Positions 53,594-63,976 of a stretch of DNA of 64,000 nucleotides are shown piece by piece. Below the pieces are notes generated by a model. The model saw only the letters and a list, made by a program, of their open reading frames with translations, had not been told where the DNA came from and ran no database searches. Both the position numbers and the translations under genes were made by a program. Position 1 is the stretch's first letter; the number at the start of each line of letters is the position of its first letter. The DNA lies in contig CATLAL010000001.1 of NCBI GenBank assembly GCA_949878425.1, positions 104,706 through 168,705 of the forward strand, given 5' to 3'. The stretch is from an uncultured Oscillospiraceae bacterium. Lineage in GTDB: Bacteria > Bacillota > Clostridia > Oscillospirales > Oscillospiraceae.

Positions 53594-53702
53594 AAGCGTC
53601 GCTTACGGCGCCTTTGGGCGCCGGCAAGCCTAAACCGCCTTTCAGGCGGTTCACGGAAAAAGAATCAAAAAGAACTTTTTCCGGCGAAACGTTGTTTCGC
53701 CT
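53579..53702 (+). repeat. Family B hairpin repeat with loop insertion, copy 13
   Basis: ATTCTTTTTCTTGAAAG and GGAAAAAGAATCAAAAAGAAC are separated by about 60 bases with GCGCCTTTGGGCGC and CCGCCTTTCAGGCGG; GCGAAACGTTGTTTCGC follows. It overlaps the tilS end and may be a terminator before hpt. Confidence 0.8.
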
Positions 53703-53811
53703 TGTACAATTGCGGCCGGGATAAGGAAAAATAAGGAAAACATAGCAAAACGCAGCTTTGCGAAAAAAGAATGTATGCCGTATTACAGAAAAATGAAGGA
53801 GGGTGAACCAC

Positions 53812-54363
53812 ATGGGTACAATGGATCAGGACATTTTGAAGGTACTGTACACCGAAAAGCAGATTGCCGCCCGGATCGAGGCCATGGGTGCGGAGATGTA
53901 CCGGGATCTGGAGGGCAAGGACCCCCTCTTTATCAGCGTGCTGCGGGGGGCCTTCATCTTCATGGCGGATATTGTCCGGGCCTGCCCGGTAAAGAGCGAC
54001 GTGGAGTTCATCGCCGTGTCCTCCTACGGCAACGCCACCAGCTCCTCCGGCGCGGTGCAGATCACTCACGACATCCAGCAGGATATCACGGGCCGGAATC
54101 TGGTTGTGATTGAGGACATCCTGGACTCCGGAAATACCCTGTACTTTCTCAAGCAGTACTTCCTCACCAAGGGGGCGGCCTCCGTGGCTGTGTGTACGCT
54201 GCTGGACAAGCCCAGCCGCCGGGCCAAGGCCATCACCGCCGACTACGTGGGCTTTCAGGTTCCGGACGAGTTCGTGGTGGGCTACGGACTGGACTACTGC
54301 CAGAAGTACCGGAACCTGCCCTACATCGGCGTGCTGAAGCCGGAGGTTTACGGCGGAGCGTGA
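53812..54363 (+). CDS. hpt: Hypoxanthine phosphoribosyltransferase
   Basis: A 183-residue Hpt: PRPP-binding motif LVVIEDILDSGNTL, the substrate loop AVCTLLDKPSRR, and the VGYGLDY end. It converts hypoxanthine (or guanine) to IMP/GMP with PRPP. ATG 53812 follows GAAGGAGG; a GTG at 53803 overlaps the ribosome site. It lies between tilS and ftsH. Purine salvage enzyme, cytoplasmic. Confidence 0.95.
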   Translation: MGTMDQDILKVLYTEKQIAARIEAMGAEMYRDLEGKDPLFISVLRGAFIFMADIVRACPVKSDVEFIAVSSYGNATSSSGAVQITHDIQQDITGRNLVVIEDILDSGNTLYFLKQYFLTKGAASVAVCTLLDKPSRRAKAITADYVGFQVPDEFVVGYGLDYCQKYRNLPYIGVLKPEVYGGA

Positions 54364-54384
54364 CGGACCGGCGGGAATCTGAAA

Positions 54385-54437
54385 CAAGGGGGCCCGGCTC
54401 CGGCGGCGCATATTCCGCCAGATTTTAAACAGGCTCT
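54385..54437 (+). repeat. Right end of a family C element
   Basis: AGATTTTAAACAGGCTCTAA matches the right terminus of the 25.4 kb copy; the rest is gone. It abuts the ribosome site of ftsH. Confidence 0.5.
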
Positions 54438-54452
54438 AAAGGAGTGGAAAAT

Positions 54453-56297
54453 TTGACCAAACAGGGAAAGCGCCCCGGAATGGGGATCTATCTGGCCGCG
54501 ATGCTCCTGCTGCTGGCGGCCTACTACGTCTTTTACGGCTCCATCCGTACGCCCGGCGTTACCTACGCCCAGGTGGGAGACCTCTTCCGCCTGGAGCAGG
54601 TGGACAGCTTCATCATCCGGGACGGCGACGAGCTCTACCTGACGCTGAAGGACGGAACCGTCGTACACAACGAGCTGGGCAGCGTCTACCTCTTCTGGCA
54701 GGACTACGGCCAGCTCATCCGGGACCAGAAGGATCGGGCCGTGCTCAAGGATTACGACAGCAAGCCCGTGTACACCCCGCCCTGGTGGAGCGAGATTTTG
54801 CTCTACATTGTGCTGCTGGGGGGGCTCTTCCTGCTGTGGCAGTTCATGATGGGCCGGGCCCAGGGGGGCGGCGGCGCGGACCAGGGCCGCCGTTTCGGCA
54901 AGGCCCGCATCCGCTTTGGCTCCGACAGCCCGGAGAAGGTGGGCTTTGCCAGGGTAGCCGGCGCGGACGAGGAGAAGGAGGAGCTCAAGGAGATCGTGGA
55001 TTTCCTCCGGGAGCCCCAGAAGTATCTGAACCTGGGGGCCCGCATCCCCAAGGGCGTGCTGCTGGTGGGCCCTCCGGGCACCGGCAAGACCCTTCTTGCC
55101 AAGGCCGTGGCCGGGGAGGCGGGGGTGCAGTTCCTCTCCATCTCCGGGTCGGACTTTGTGGAGCTCTATGTGGGCGTAGGCGCCAGCCGGGTCCGGGACC
55201 TCTTTGACGAGGCCAAGAAGGTGGCCCCCTCGGTGGTGTTTATCGACGAGATCGACGCCGTGGGCCGCCAGCGGGGCGCGGGCCTGGGCGGCGGCCACGA
55301 CGAGCGGGAGCAGACCCTGAACCAGCTGCTGGTGGAGATGGACGGCTTTACCAACAACGAGGGCGTGGTGGTCCTGGCGGCCACCAACCGGGCGGACATC
55401 CTGGACCCCGCCCTGCTGCGGCCCGGCCGGTTTGACCGGCAGGTGTTCGTGGGCAGGCCGGACAGCAAGGGCCGGGAGGAGATTCTGGCCGTCCACACGA
55501 AAAACAAGCCCCTGGCGGAGGACGTGGACCTCCACGTCCTGGCCCAGGGCACCTCCGGCTTTACGGGGGCGGACCTGGAGAACCTGGTCAACGAGGGGGC
55601 GCTGCTGGCCGCCCGGAAGAACCGGAGCTTCATCACCATGGAGGATTTGCAGGCCTCCGTCATCAAGGTCCTGGCCGGCCCGGAGAAGCGAAGCCGGGTG
55701 GTGCCCCAGCACGAGCGCCGGCTCACCGCCTACCACGAGGCGGGCCACGCGGTGATGCACCACTGCCTGGAGAGCGTGGACCCGGTCCACCAGGTGACCA
55801 TCGTCCCCCGGGGCCAGGCCGGCGGTATGACCATCTCCCTGCCGGAGGAGGACCGGGGGTACTACTCCAAGCGGTATATGGAGGAGGAGATCGCCGCCCT
55901 GCTGGGGGGGCGGGTGGCGGAGTCCCTGTTCCTGCGGGACATCTCCACCGGCGCTTCCAACGACATCCAGCGGGCAAGCGCCATGGCCCGCAAGATGGTC
56001 ACCGCCTACGGCATGAGCGAGAAGCTGGGGCCCATCAGCTTTGAGTCCGGACACGACGAGGTGTTCATCGGCCGAAGCATGGCCCAGGCCAAGTCCTACT
56101 CCGAGGAGGTGGCCTCGGAGATCGACGCGGAGGTAAAGGCCATTATCGACGCCGCCTACCGCCGCTGCGAGGCGGTGCTGGAGGCCAACCGGACCCAGAT
56201 GGAGGCCGTGGCCGCCTATCTGCTGGAGCATGAGACCATGAGCGGCGAGGATTTTACCGCCCTGATGGGCTTTCCCAAGGCCGGGCCGGCGGAGTGA
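54453..56297 (+). CDS. ftsH: ATP-dependent zinc metalloprotease FtsH
   Basis: A 614-residue FtsH: two transmembrane helices (about 9-26 and 112-130) around an outside domain, AAA module with Walker A GPPGTGKT (206-213), Walker [16 protein letters not shown], second region [18 protein letters not shown], and zinc protease motif HEAGH (428-432). It degrades membrane and regulatory proteins. The start is taken as TTG 54453, spaced 8 bases from AAAGGAG; a GTG at 54444 would overlap this site. It closes the tilS-hpt-ftsH unit. Confidence 0.95.
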   Translation: MTKQGKRPGMGIYLAAMLLLLAAYYVFYGSIRTPGVTYAQVGDLFRLEQVDSFIIRDGDELYLTLKDGTVVHNELGSVYLFWQDYGQLIRDQKDRAVLKDYDSKPVYTPPWWSEILLYIVLLGGLFLLWQFMMGRAQGGGGADQGRRFGKARIRFGSDSPEKVGFARVAGADEEKEELKEIVDFLREPQKYLNLGARIPKGVLLVGPPGTGKTLLAKAVAGEAGVQFLSISGSDFVELYVGVGASRVRDLFDEAKKVAPSVVFIDEIDAVGRQRGAGLGGGHDEREQTLNQLLVEMDGFTNNEGVVVLAATNRADILDPALLRPGRFDRQVFVGRPDSKGREEILAVHTKNKPLAEDVDLHVLAQGTSGFTGADLENLVNEGALLAARKNRSFITMEDLQASVIKVLAGPEKRSRVVPQHERRLTAYHEAGHAVMHHCLESVDPVHQVTIVPRGQAGGMTISLPEEDRGYYSKRYMEEEIAALLGGRVAESLFLRDISTGASNDIQRASAMARKMVTAYGMSEKLGPISFESGHDEVFIGRSMAQAKSYSEEVASEIDAEVKAIIDAAYRRCEAVLEANRTQMEAVAAYLLEHETMSGEDFTALMGFPKAGPAE

Positions 56298-56311
56298 CGC
56301 GGCAAAAAAGG

Positions 56312-56339
56312 CTGCCGGAAAGCCCTGCTTTCCGGCAGA
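56312..56339. terminator. Bidirectional terminator after ftsH
   Basis: CTGCCGGAAAGC (56312-56323) pairs with GCTTTCCGGCAG (56327-56338), flanked by A6 and later T6 tracts; it also serves the convergent small gene. Confidence 0.8.
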
Positions 56340-56349
56340 CCTGTGTTTT

Positions 56350-56511
56350 TTATTCCTGCATCATGTAATGTTCCTCCGCCTCCTGTAGGGCGGAGAGCAG
56401 CAGATCTCCCGCCTTTTTAATCATGGGGTCACCGGGCTCATACAGCTCCAGGATTGAGATCGCCCGGTCGATCTGGCCCACAAGACTGGCGTATTCCTTT
56501 TGATAGTTCAT
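56350..56511 (-). CDS. Small conserved helical protein, possibly Spo0A-controlled
   Basis: A 53-residue protein, MNYQKEYASLVGQIDRAISI then LELYEPGDPMIKKAGDLLLS ending HYMMQE, predicted as two amphipathic helices around a GDP turn. No family was recognised. ATG 56511 follows AAAAGGAGGAAAAG, a strong ribosome site, so it is very probably translated. The upstream region has two Spo0A-box-like sites and a TATACT, which suggests expression at sporulation onset. It lies between ftsH and the bofA pair. Confidence 0.6.
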   Translation of the reverse strand: MNYQKEYASLVGQIDRAISILELYEPGDPMIKKAGDLLLSALQEAEEHYMMQE

Positions 56512-56674
56512 AGGCTTTTCCTCCTTTTCAATGTCCCGCTTGTTTGCGGGCGTATGTGTGAGAGACAGCCGCCGTTTCTCCGCCGCTGAGGCCGGCCCAG
56601 AGCGGCGGCGGATGGGAGCGCGTCCGGCGCTGTCGTTCTCTGGGCATAGTATATATGCTGTGCCGGAGATATTT

Positions 56675-56691
56675 TGTTGAATTTTGTCGAA
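56675..56691. promoter_or_regulatory. Tandem Spo0A-box-like sites
   Basis: TGTTGAA (56675-56681) and TGTCGAA (56685-56691) lie in the same direction ten bases apart, just upstream of a possible TATACT -10 (about 56648-56653, minus strand) for the 53-residue protein gene. TGTCGAA equals the 0A-box core. Confidence 0.5.
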
Positions 56692-56779
56692 TGAGAAAAA
56701 TTTTTTGACCGAAAATACAAGATATTGTGGTTTCCTGACTCTTTGCGCCGCAATGTGGCGAAACCGGGGCAAAGACGCG

Positions 56780-57046
56780 CTATGTAAGAACCCATTGGAC
56801 CAGTAGCAGCAGCACCAGCCCCGGAATCCCCAAAATCCCCACCACTAAGGCATTGAATAGGTTGAGGCCCAGCCGCAGTCCGGTAACTGCCGCAGTGGCG
56901 TTCAGCAGCAGCAGCGCGCCCATCCCCAGCAGGGTGTTTACCGCCGCCTTGGCCGCCAGCCGCAATGGCGCGGAGAAGGCCCGGGCTGCTACTGCCAGCA
57001 GCACCAGGCCTCCCACGGTCAAAAGAACGACGGTCTTCAGATCCAT
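56780..57046 (-). CDS. bofA: BofA family protein (pro-sigma-K processing inhibitor)
   Basis: An 88-residue membrane protein with three hydrophobic helices and the BofA end LFNALVVGILGIPGLVLLLLVQWVL (core NALVVGILGIPG). In Bacillus BofA holds back SpoIVFB processing of pro-SigK in the mother cell; in Clostridia the exact target is less clear. ATG 57046 overlaps the stop of the DUF2508 gene by ten bases. The yaaL-bofA order is conserved in Firmicutes, normally after recR. Confidence 0.88.
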   Translation of the reverse strand: MDLKTVVLLTVGGLVLLAVAARAFSAPLRLAAKAAVNTLLGMGALLLLNATAAVTGLRLGLNLFNALVVGILGIPGLVLLLLVQWVLT

Positions 57047-57309
57047 CGGGCCCTCCCGCCTGCATGGGCCGTGACGGCGGTGGCCGCGCACACCTCCAGC
57101 TCCTTGATCTGCCGCACCAAATAGTTCATCCGGGCCTGGAGGGAGCGGATCTCAAAGATGCACGCCTCCGTGAGCTCCGGGTCGCTGGTGTAGTCAAAGG
57201 CTGTGTAGGCGTGGTTGAGCGCGTCCTGGGTGGTTTGCAGGCTTGTCTTTAATTCCAGCAGAGCCGGAGCGTCGCTCTGGCGGGTGCGCATGGGTGAAAT
57301 GCGTTTCAT
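57037..57309 (-). CDS. yaaL: DUF2508 (YaaL) family protein
   Basis: A 90-residue helical protein: LLELKTSLQTTQDALNHAYTAFDYTSDPELTEACIFEIRSLQARMNYLVRQIKE carries the DUF2508 pattern (short conserved core YTSDPELTEACIFEI). The function is unknown. ATG 57309 follows AAAGGAGGG; the frame continues upstream into a family B repeat without a start signal. It is translationally coupled to bofA. Confidence 0.85.
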   Translation of the reverse strand: MKRISPMRTRQSDAPALLELKTSLQTTQDALNHAYTAFDYTSDPELTEACIFEIRSLQARMNYLVRQIKELEVCAATAVTAHAGGRARWI

Positions 57310-57377
57310 GGGAAATCCCTCCTTTGTTACCAGTCTATGTTTAGTTTGGACAACTATTCCAGTTTTTAAAAGGCATA

Positions 57378-57486
57378 CATCCTTTTTCTTGAAAGCGCCG
57401 GCGAGCCTAAATAAACCGCCTTTCTCCTTTTTTCTTTTTAGCTGTGCCATGCGCTATAAAAACCATAAGCGAAACGTAGTTTCGCG
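57378..57486 (+). repeat. Family B hairpin repeat with loop insertion, copy 14
   Basis: ATCCTTTTTCTTGAAAG followed by CGCCGGCGAGCCTAAA and ACCGCCTTTC, the inserted module of the 36.6 and 53.6 kb copies, then a disturbed right half and GCGAAACGTAGTTTCGC. Confidence 0.6.
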
Positions 57487-57560
57487 GCAAAAGTTTCGGG
57501 CCGCCCTTTTCAAAGGGCGGTGGGGTGCAGGGGCAAAGCCCCTGCCTTTCAGGAGGCGCG

Positions 57561-58016
57561 ATGCGGGAATTTTACATGGGGCAGGCTCTGGCTCTGGCGC
57601 TGGAGGCGGCGGAGGCTGGGGAGGTGCCGGTAGGCTGCGTGATTGTCCGGGAGGGCGTAGTCATAGGCCGGGGCCGCAACCGCCGGGAGGAGCGGCGCAG
57701 CGCCCTCTCCCACGCGGAGGTGGAGGCCATCGCCCAGGCCAACGAGACCCTGGGCTCCTGGCGGCTGGAGGGGGGCGAGCTCTATGTCACCCTGGAGCCC
57801 TGCCCCATGTGCGCGGGGGCCATTCTGAACGCCCGGATTTCCAGGGTGTTCTTCGGGGCCCGGGACCCGGCCTTCGGGGCTTGCGGCGGCGTTATGAACC
57901 TCTTTATGGAGGACTTCCCCCATCCGCCCGCTCTTGTGGGCGGTATTCTGGAGGAGGAGTGCCGGGCGGTCCTCTCCCGTTTCTTCCAGGACCTGCGGCG
58001 ACGGGAGACGACTTGA
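57561..58016 (+). CDS. tadA: tRNA-specific adenosine deaminase TadA
   Basis: A 151-residue deaminase with zinc ligands H51 (in SHAEVEA, with catalytic E53), C81 and C84 (EPCPMCAGA). It forms inosine-34 in tRNA-Arg(ACG). ATG 57561 follows CAGGAGG. Plus strand, closed by a very strong palindrome. Confidence 0.94.
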   Translation: MREFYMGQALALALEAAEAGEVPVGCVIVREGVVIGRGRNRREERRSALSHAEVEAIAQANETLGSWRLEGGELYVTLEPCPMCAGAILNARISRVFFGARDPAFGACGGVMNLFMEDFPHPPALVGGILEEECRAVLSRFFQDLRRRETT

Positions 58017-58019
58017 GAG

Positions 58020-58071
58020 AGAAATAGGGCTGAAGCCCCGCGCAAATGCGCGGGGCTTCAGCCCTATTTCT
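58020..58071. terminator. Bidirectional terminator, 25-bp stem
   Basis: AGAAATAGGGCTGAAGCC... pairs with ...GGCTTCAGCCCTATTTCT around AA; it separates tadA from the convergent PTS gene. Confidence 0.9.
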
Positions 58072-58081
58072 GGTTTTTGAA

Positions 58082-59437
58082 TTATTCCGCTGTCTTTTTG
58101 GCGATCTTTCCACCCAGAATCCAGCTGATAACGGCGCCGAGCACCCACGTGGACGCGATGCAGAGGGTCATCAGGGCCAGGTTCTTAATGCCGCCGGCGG
58201 GATCGGCGTAGACCGGCAGGGAGGTGATGCCGGGCATGACGAAGGCGAAGCACTTCGTACCCAGGAGCACCGTCAGGGCGCCGCCGATGCCGTTGGACAC
58301 CATGGCCGCGATGAGGGGCGTCCGGTTGACCACGTTGACGGTGAAAAGCGCGGGCTCCGAGATGCCCAGAAACGCGGAGAAGCTGGTGGTAAAGGCGGCG
58401 GAGCGCCGCTGCTTGTCCCGCATCCGCAGGGCCGCGCCAAAGGCCGCGCCGGACTCCGCCATGTTGTGGCAGAAGGAGACGGGGAGCAGATAATCGTAGC
58501 CCAGGGTGGCGATATTGGAGATCTGGATCGGGGAGGTGGACTGGTGCATGCCGCAGAGCACGATGAGGGGCATGAAGAAGCCCAGCAGGAATCCCGCCGC
58601 GGGGCCGACGGTGCTGAACAGCCAGACAATGCCGTCGGCCAGGGCCAGGCCGCCGTAGGCGCCCAGAGGCGCCAGGAACAGGTAGGTGACGGGAATCGTG
58701 ACAGCCAGCGACAAGGCCGGGACCACCACCATCTTCAGAACGTCGGGAACGAACCGGTCGATCAGGCGGTAGACGAGGGACAGCAGGCCAACCCCCAGAA
58801 TCACCGGGAAGACGGAGTCGGAGTAGTTGAAGGCGGGGACCGCCAGGCCCAGGAAGGTCAGTCCCCCCTCCCCGGCGCCCACCGCGGCCATGAAGCTGGG
58901 GTAGAGCAGCGAGCCCGCCACGCAGACGGCCAGGAACTCGTTGACCTTGAACTTCCGGGCGGAGGAGATGGCCAGAAGGAAGGGCAGGAAGTAGAAGGGC
59001 ACGTCGGAAATGAAGTTGAGGATCTGCCAGGCGCCGGCCCCGCTGGAGACCCATCCAAAGGCCTCGAACATGGCGATGATGCCCTTGAGCATACCGCCGG
59101 CCACAAGGGCTGGCAAAATGGGGGAAAATACGCCGGTGATGACGTCCAGAACCGCGCCGGGGGTGAGCCGCCCCCCGCCGCCGGAGCCGGTCTTTCCCAG
59201 CAGGGACTCCACCTCAATAAAGACGTCGCCCACCATGGGCCCGATGATCACCTGGTACTGCCCGTTCTTGATCTGGGTCCCCAGTACGCCGTCGATGGCC
59301 TCGATGGCCTCCAGGTCCGCCCTGGCCTCGTCCGCCAGGTTGAACCGCAGGCGCGTCACGCAGTGCAGGGCGCCGGTGATGTTCTCCCTGCCGCCGAGAT
59401 GGCGGATTACCTCCGCCGCCACTTTCTTGTTGTCCAT
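58082..59437 (-). CDS. PTS beta-glucoside-type transporter subunit IIBC
   Basis: A 451-residue EIIBC of the glucose/beta-glucoside superfamily: IIB at 1-80 with the phospho-Cys C26 (TGALHCVTRLRF), a short linker, and a ten-helix IIC with the GISEPALFTVN motif. The IIA domain usually fused in BglF-type proteins is missing and no IIA gene is adjacent, so it must be shared. It follows the GH1 gene by 71 bases on the same strand and would import and phosphorylate beta-glucosides for that enzyme. ATG 59437 follows GAAGGGAGAT. Confidence 0.9.
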   Translation of the reverse strand: MDNKKVAAEVIRHLGGRENITGALHCVTRLRFNLADEARADLEAIEAIDGVLGTQIKNGQYQVIIGPMVGDVFIEVESLLGKTGSGGGGRLTPGAVLDVITGVFSPILPALVAGGMLKGIIAMFEAFGWVSSGAGAWQILNFISDVPFYFLPFLLAISSARKFKVNEFLAVCVAGSLLYPSFMAAVGAGEGGLTFLGLAVPAFNYSDSVFPVILGVGLLSLVYRLIDRFVPDVLKMVVVPALSLAVTIPVTYLFLAPLGAYGGLALADGIVWLFSTVGPAAGFLLGFFMPLIVLCGMHQSTSPIQISNIATLGYDYLLPVSFCHNMAESGAAFGAALRMRDKQRRSAAFTTSFSAFLGISEPALFTVNVVNRTPLIAAMVSNGIGGALTVLLGTKCFAFVMPGITSLPVYADPAGGIKNLALMTLCIASTWVLGAVISWILGGKIAKKTAE

Positions 59438-59508
59438 GCTCGATCTCCCTTCTGCAATGTTTGAAATTGGTTCCTTCTGATCCGCGGGCAGGTATTTTAC
59501 GGAGGACC

Positions 59509-61129
<1,621 letters not shown>

Positions 61130-62113
61130 ATGGATTTGGAGCAGCTGGAGCGGTATCTATACGCGCAGACGCCGGGGGAGGCGTGGCACCTGGCCCACCC
61201 GGGCCTTCTGAGCCCCTTCTACGCCACCCTGGAGCGGCGGCGGCTGGGGGAGCGGGAGTACTACTACTTCGACTTCCGCAACACCCTGAAAAAGGAGCTG
61301 GTGGGCATCGTCCGGGAGTCCAGGTATACCACCATTCCTCCCCACTTCCACAAGGATATGGAGTTCAACTACATCTACAGCGGCTCGTGCACCTTCACCG
61401 TCAACGGCAAAACCATCCACATGGAGCAGGGAGACCTGTGCATCCTGGACTCCGACGTGGTCCACAGCGCCGACAGCGTAAAGGGCAGCAGTGATATCGT
61501 CATCAACGTGATCTTCAAAAAGGAGTACTTTGACCACATGTTTTTGAGCCAGCTCTCTAGCAAGGGAATCGTCGTGGACTTCCTGCTGGACATGCTGACC
61601 AAGAGCCGGGACCACGACAGATACCTGATCTTCCACACCAGGAGCAACTTTAAGGTGCACCTGTTGATCCAGTTCCTGCTGGTGGAGTACTTCTTCCCCA
61701 GTCAGTGCTGCCATGAGCTGATCCAGGGCTACTCCGCCTCGCTCTTTACGGAGCTGGTCTCCACCTCCTGCATAGAGTCCAGCCTCTGCGCCTCCCACAG
61801 CCGGCTGCTGCCCATCCTCAAGTACATCGAGACCAATTATCAGACCTGCTCCCTGAGCGAGACCGCGGCCCACTTCGGGTACAACGCCAACTATCTGGGC
61901 GGCTACCTGAAGGCAAAGACGGGGAGGACCTTTCGGGAGATCAAGCTCTCCCAGCAGCTGGCCCAGAGCGCCCGGCTCCTGGAGGGGACGGATATGACCA
62001 TTGAGGAGATTATGGACTACATCGGATGCACCAACATCTCCTTCTTCTATAGGAAATTTCAGAGCGCCTACCAGACGACGCCCAGAGGCTACCGGCTGGC
62101 CCACCGGGAATAG
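61130..62113 (+). CDS. AraC family regulator with cupin domain
   Basis: A 327-residue regulator. Residues 70-150 form a cupin-like effector domain (IPPHFHKDMEFNYIYSGSCTF, with HFHKDMEF as metal-type motif), and the C-terminal AraC double helix-turn-helix covers about 225-325 (SETAAHFGYNANYLGGYLKAKTGRTFREI and IEEIMDYIGCTNISFFYRKFQS, as family patterns). It is divergent from the GH1-PTS unit and probably activates it in response to a beta-glucoside. ATG 61130 follows GGAGGG. Confidence 0.88.
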   Translation: MDLEQLERYLYAQTPGEAWHLAHPGLLSPFYATLERRRLGEREYYYFDFRNTLKKELVGIVRESRYTTIPPHFHKDMEFNYIYSGSCTFTVNGKTIHMEQGDLCILDSDVVHSADSVKGSSDIVINVIFKKEYFDHMFLSQLSSKGIVVDFLLDMLTKSRDHDRYLIFHTRSNFKVHLLIQFLLVEYFFPSQCCHELIQGYSASLFTELVSTSCIESSLCASHSRLLPILKYIETNYQTCSLSETAAHFGYNANYLGGYLKAKTGRTFREIKLSQQLAQSARLLEGTDMTIEEIMDYIGCTNISFFYRKFQSAYQTTPRGYRLAHRE

Positions 62114-62120
62114 CGCAAAA

Positions 62121-62161
62121 CCGGCCGTCCGCGCACCGGAGGAGGGTGCGCGGACGGCCGG
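62121..62161 (+). terminator. Terminator after araC-type gene
   Basis: CCGGCCGTCCGCGCACC (62121-62137) pairs with 62145-62161. Confidence 0.8.
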
Positions 62162-62301
62162 CTCTATCGTTATGTAAGTTCAGACGTATCCAATGGATGC
62201 TGTTAAACCCAGCGGCGAAGGTTCGCCGCCGGAGACCGCATGGGCGGCCTTGACGTGCGCTTCATAGGGGGCAAAGTGCGCTTCGCGGGCCAGCGGGCGC
62301 T

Positions 62302-62952
62302 CTACAGGATGCCGGCGGCAATGGCCTCTCTGGCCGCGTGCAGACTGGGATAGATCCCCGCGCTGGACGAGCGAAGGTCCTCCGTAGGGGGGATCAGGTC
62401 CGGCACAACCACCGTCGCGCAGCCGGCGGCCATCCCGGCCCGCGCGCCGTTGATGCTGTCCTCAAAGACGTAGCACTCCTCCGGCGCAAGGCCAAGACGC
62501 TGGGCGGCCAGGAGAAAAATATCCGGGGCCGGCTTTCCGTTGGCCACGTCCTCCCCGCTTGCCACCACTTCAAAATAGGCGGCAAGCCCCGCCCGGCGGA
62601 GATTATCTAAAATCACCCGCCGTCCGCTGCTGCTGGCAACGGCAATTCCCACGTCCCGATCCTGAAAGAAAGCCAGAATTTCCCGTGCGCCAGGTTTTTC
62701 CGGTACGCCCTTTGCCAGCATTGCCTCCGTCCTGGCAAAGCAGGCGTGTATAAACGCCTGCGGATCAATCCCCGGATAGAACCGGCGGATGGCCGCCACG
62801 GAGCTGGCGCCGTTGGTGCCGCAGATGGCCGGCAGGAAGTCCGGATGCAGCGCCAGACCAAAGTCCTCCGCCGCCCTTTCCCAGTTCTCCCGGTAGATCC
62901 GCTCCGTATCCAGCAGAAGGCCGTCCATGTCGAAAATCGCTCCCTTTTTCAT
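62302..62952 (-). CDS. HAD family hydrolase, beta-phosphoglucomutase-like
   Basis: A 216-residue HAD-IA protein: nucleophile motif GAIFDMDGLLLDTE (D8, D10), motif II ASSSGRR, and GKPAPDIFLLAAQRLG with EDSINGARAG for motifs III-IV. The helical cap suggests small phosphosugar substrates. The substrate is unknown. ATG 62952 follows GAGGGGGC. Single gene; convergent with the AraC gene. Confidence 0.85.
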   Translation of the reverse strand: MKKGAIFDMDGLLLDTERIYRENWERAAEDFGLALHPDFLPAICGTNGASSVAAIRRFYPGIDPQAFIHACFARTEAMLAKGVPEKPGAREILAFFQDRDVGIAVASSSGRRVILDNLRRAGLAAYFEVVASGEDVANGKPAPDIFLLAAQRLGLAPEECYVFEDSINGARAGMAAGCATVVVPDLIPPTEDLRSSSAGIYPSLHAAREAIAAGIL

Positions 62953-63086
62953 GAAAGCGCCCCCTCGTCTCTGTGTTTTTTTCAGTATAGCAGAGATTAG
63001 CAAAAATCGCAACGGCAATTCTCCTCTGAGCGCCGGTTGAGCGGAGGTTTTTCTTCCAACTGGCGGCGTATTTTGAAAACTTTTAC

Positions 63087-63115
63087 TTTACAAATCTGTC
63101 CTGTATCGATATAAT
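63087..63115 (+). promoter_or_regulatory. SigA-type promoter upstream of tRNA-Leu
   Basis: TTTACA (63087-63092), 17 bases, TATAAT (63110-63115). It lies about 170 bases before tRNA-Leu and nothing else is encoded between. Confidence 0.8.
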
Positions 63116-63284
63116 TGGAATGTCCTTTCAGCAGGCGGATTTGACCGCGGTCATTCCAACGGGGAGGCCGGTATTGCTGCCTTTTCAGGGAAGGCCCCGT
63201 TAAGCGCGGCCAGACGCAAAACCGCCTGGCGAATTTTATCGGGCGATCAAATAGCGGGGCATATTGCGCGGCCGCTTATACGAT

Positions 63285-63369
63285 GCGGGCATGATGGAAT
63301 TGGTAGACATGCGAGATTTAGGTTCTCGTGCAGCAATGCGTTGGGGTTCGAGTCCCCATGCCCGCACCA
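63285..63369 (+). tRNA. tRNA-Leu (anticodon TAG)
   Basis: An 85-base class II tRNA: acceptor GCGGGCA/TGCCCGC, D-arm with AATTGGTAGAC, anticodon arm CGAGA-TTTAGGT-TCTCG with TAG at 34-36, long variable arm, T-arm GGTTCGAGTCC and encoded CCA. It reads CUN codons. ORFs across it are artefacts. Confidence 0.95.
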
Positions 63370-63372
63370 CGT

Positions 63373-63409
63373 CGGAGCAAAGTCCGCTTTGCTCCGGCAT
63401 TTTTTTGCA
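63373..63409 (+). terminator. Terminator of tRNA-Leu
   Basis: GGAGCAAAG (63375-63383) pairs with CTTTGCTCC (63388-63396), followed by GCA and seven T. Confidence 0.85.
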
Positions 63410-63756
63410 AAAAATGCCATCCGCTCCGCTCCCTTGCTCCTCCTTTCCAAATCGAACCCGCTTCGCTGGGCTTCGATTTGGTTTTGGGCGCAATCTCGAA
63501 AAAAATCGATTTTACCCACTTATTGCAACTTGCGTCGACAAAAAAGATGCAGGCAAAAATCCCGCGCTTCGGTGCGGTATTTTTGCATATAAAATCAAAA
63601 ACCCAAAGCAATTAAGAACAATAGCAATTAAGAACAATTTTCTCACATTTGAAAAATCAGGGGGCGTAAAATAACGAGCCGGAGATGCAAATTCGCCGGA
63701 TTTGGGAGTTTTTGGGGATACGCATGACTCGAACGCTCCAGCACTCAAAACAACAA
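63410..63756. other. Gene-free, AT-richer segment
   Basis: No coding potential. It contains a GCGCTTCGGTGC loop, a duplicated AGCAATTAAGAACAAT (about 63609-63640) and, on the minus strand, GTTCGAGTCATGCG (about 63723-63736), which resembles a tRNA T-arm and could be an old attachment-site trace. Confidence 0.4.
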
Positions 63757-63808
63757 AAAGGCCGTCCGCAGCCTGCCAATTTTCAGGCAGGCCAGTGGAC
63801 GGCCTTTT
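63757..63808. terminator. Large hairpin (A5-GGCCGTCC...GGACGGCC-T5)
   Basis: AAAAAGGCCGTCC and GGACGGCCTTTTT enclose a second hairpin CCTGCC...GGCAGG. It works in both directions. Confidence 0.8.
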
Positions 63809-63814
63809 TCGTTC

Positions 63815-63976
63815 CCCCCTATTCACATTGGTGATGCCTGTCGTACCTTTACCGACAAAAAGACTTGCAGTAAACACTCTATCCGGCAGGATAAGTTAGA
63901 AGAAGCGGTTTTAGCTGCCCTGCAAGTGCAGATCGCTCTTGTGGACATACTATCAGATTATCGTCAGCGCAGTTAA
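63815..63976 (+). pseudogene. C-terminal remnant of a large serine recombinase
   Basis: Codons from 63839 give CRTFTDKKTCSKHSIRQDKL then EEAVLAALQVQIALVDILSD and a TAA at 63974-63976. Spaced Cys/His followed by HSIR..LEEAVL..L..QI is the zinc-ribbon and start of the coiled coil of large serine (Tn-type) recombinases. Neither a start codon nor the catalytic domain is present; the sequence begins right behind a terminator hairpin. It is a relic of an integrated element. Confidence 0.55.

Noticed and set aside
63264..63674. Plus-strand open frame across tRNA-Leu
   Set aside because: Overlaps the tRNA and its terminator; no protein-like composition.
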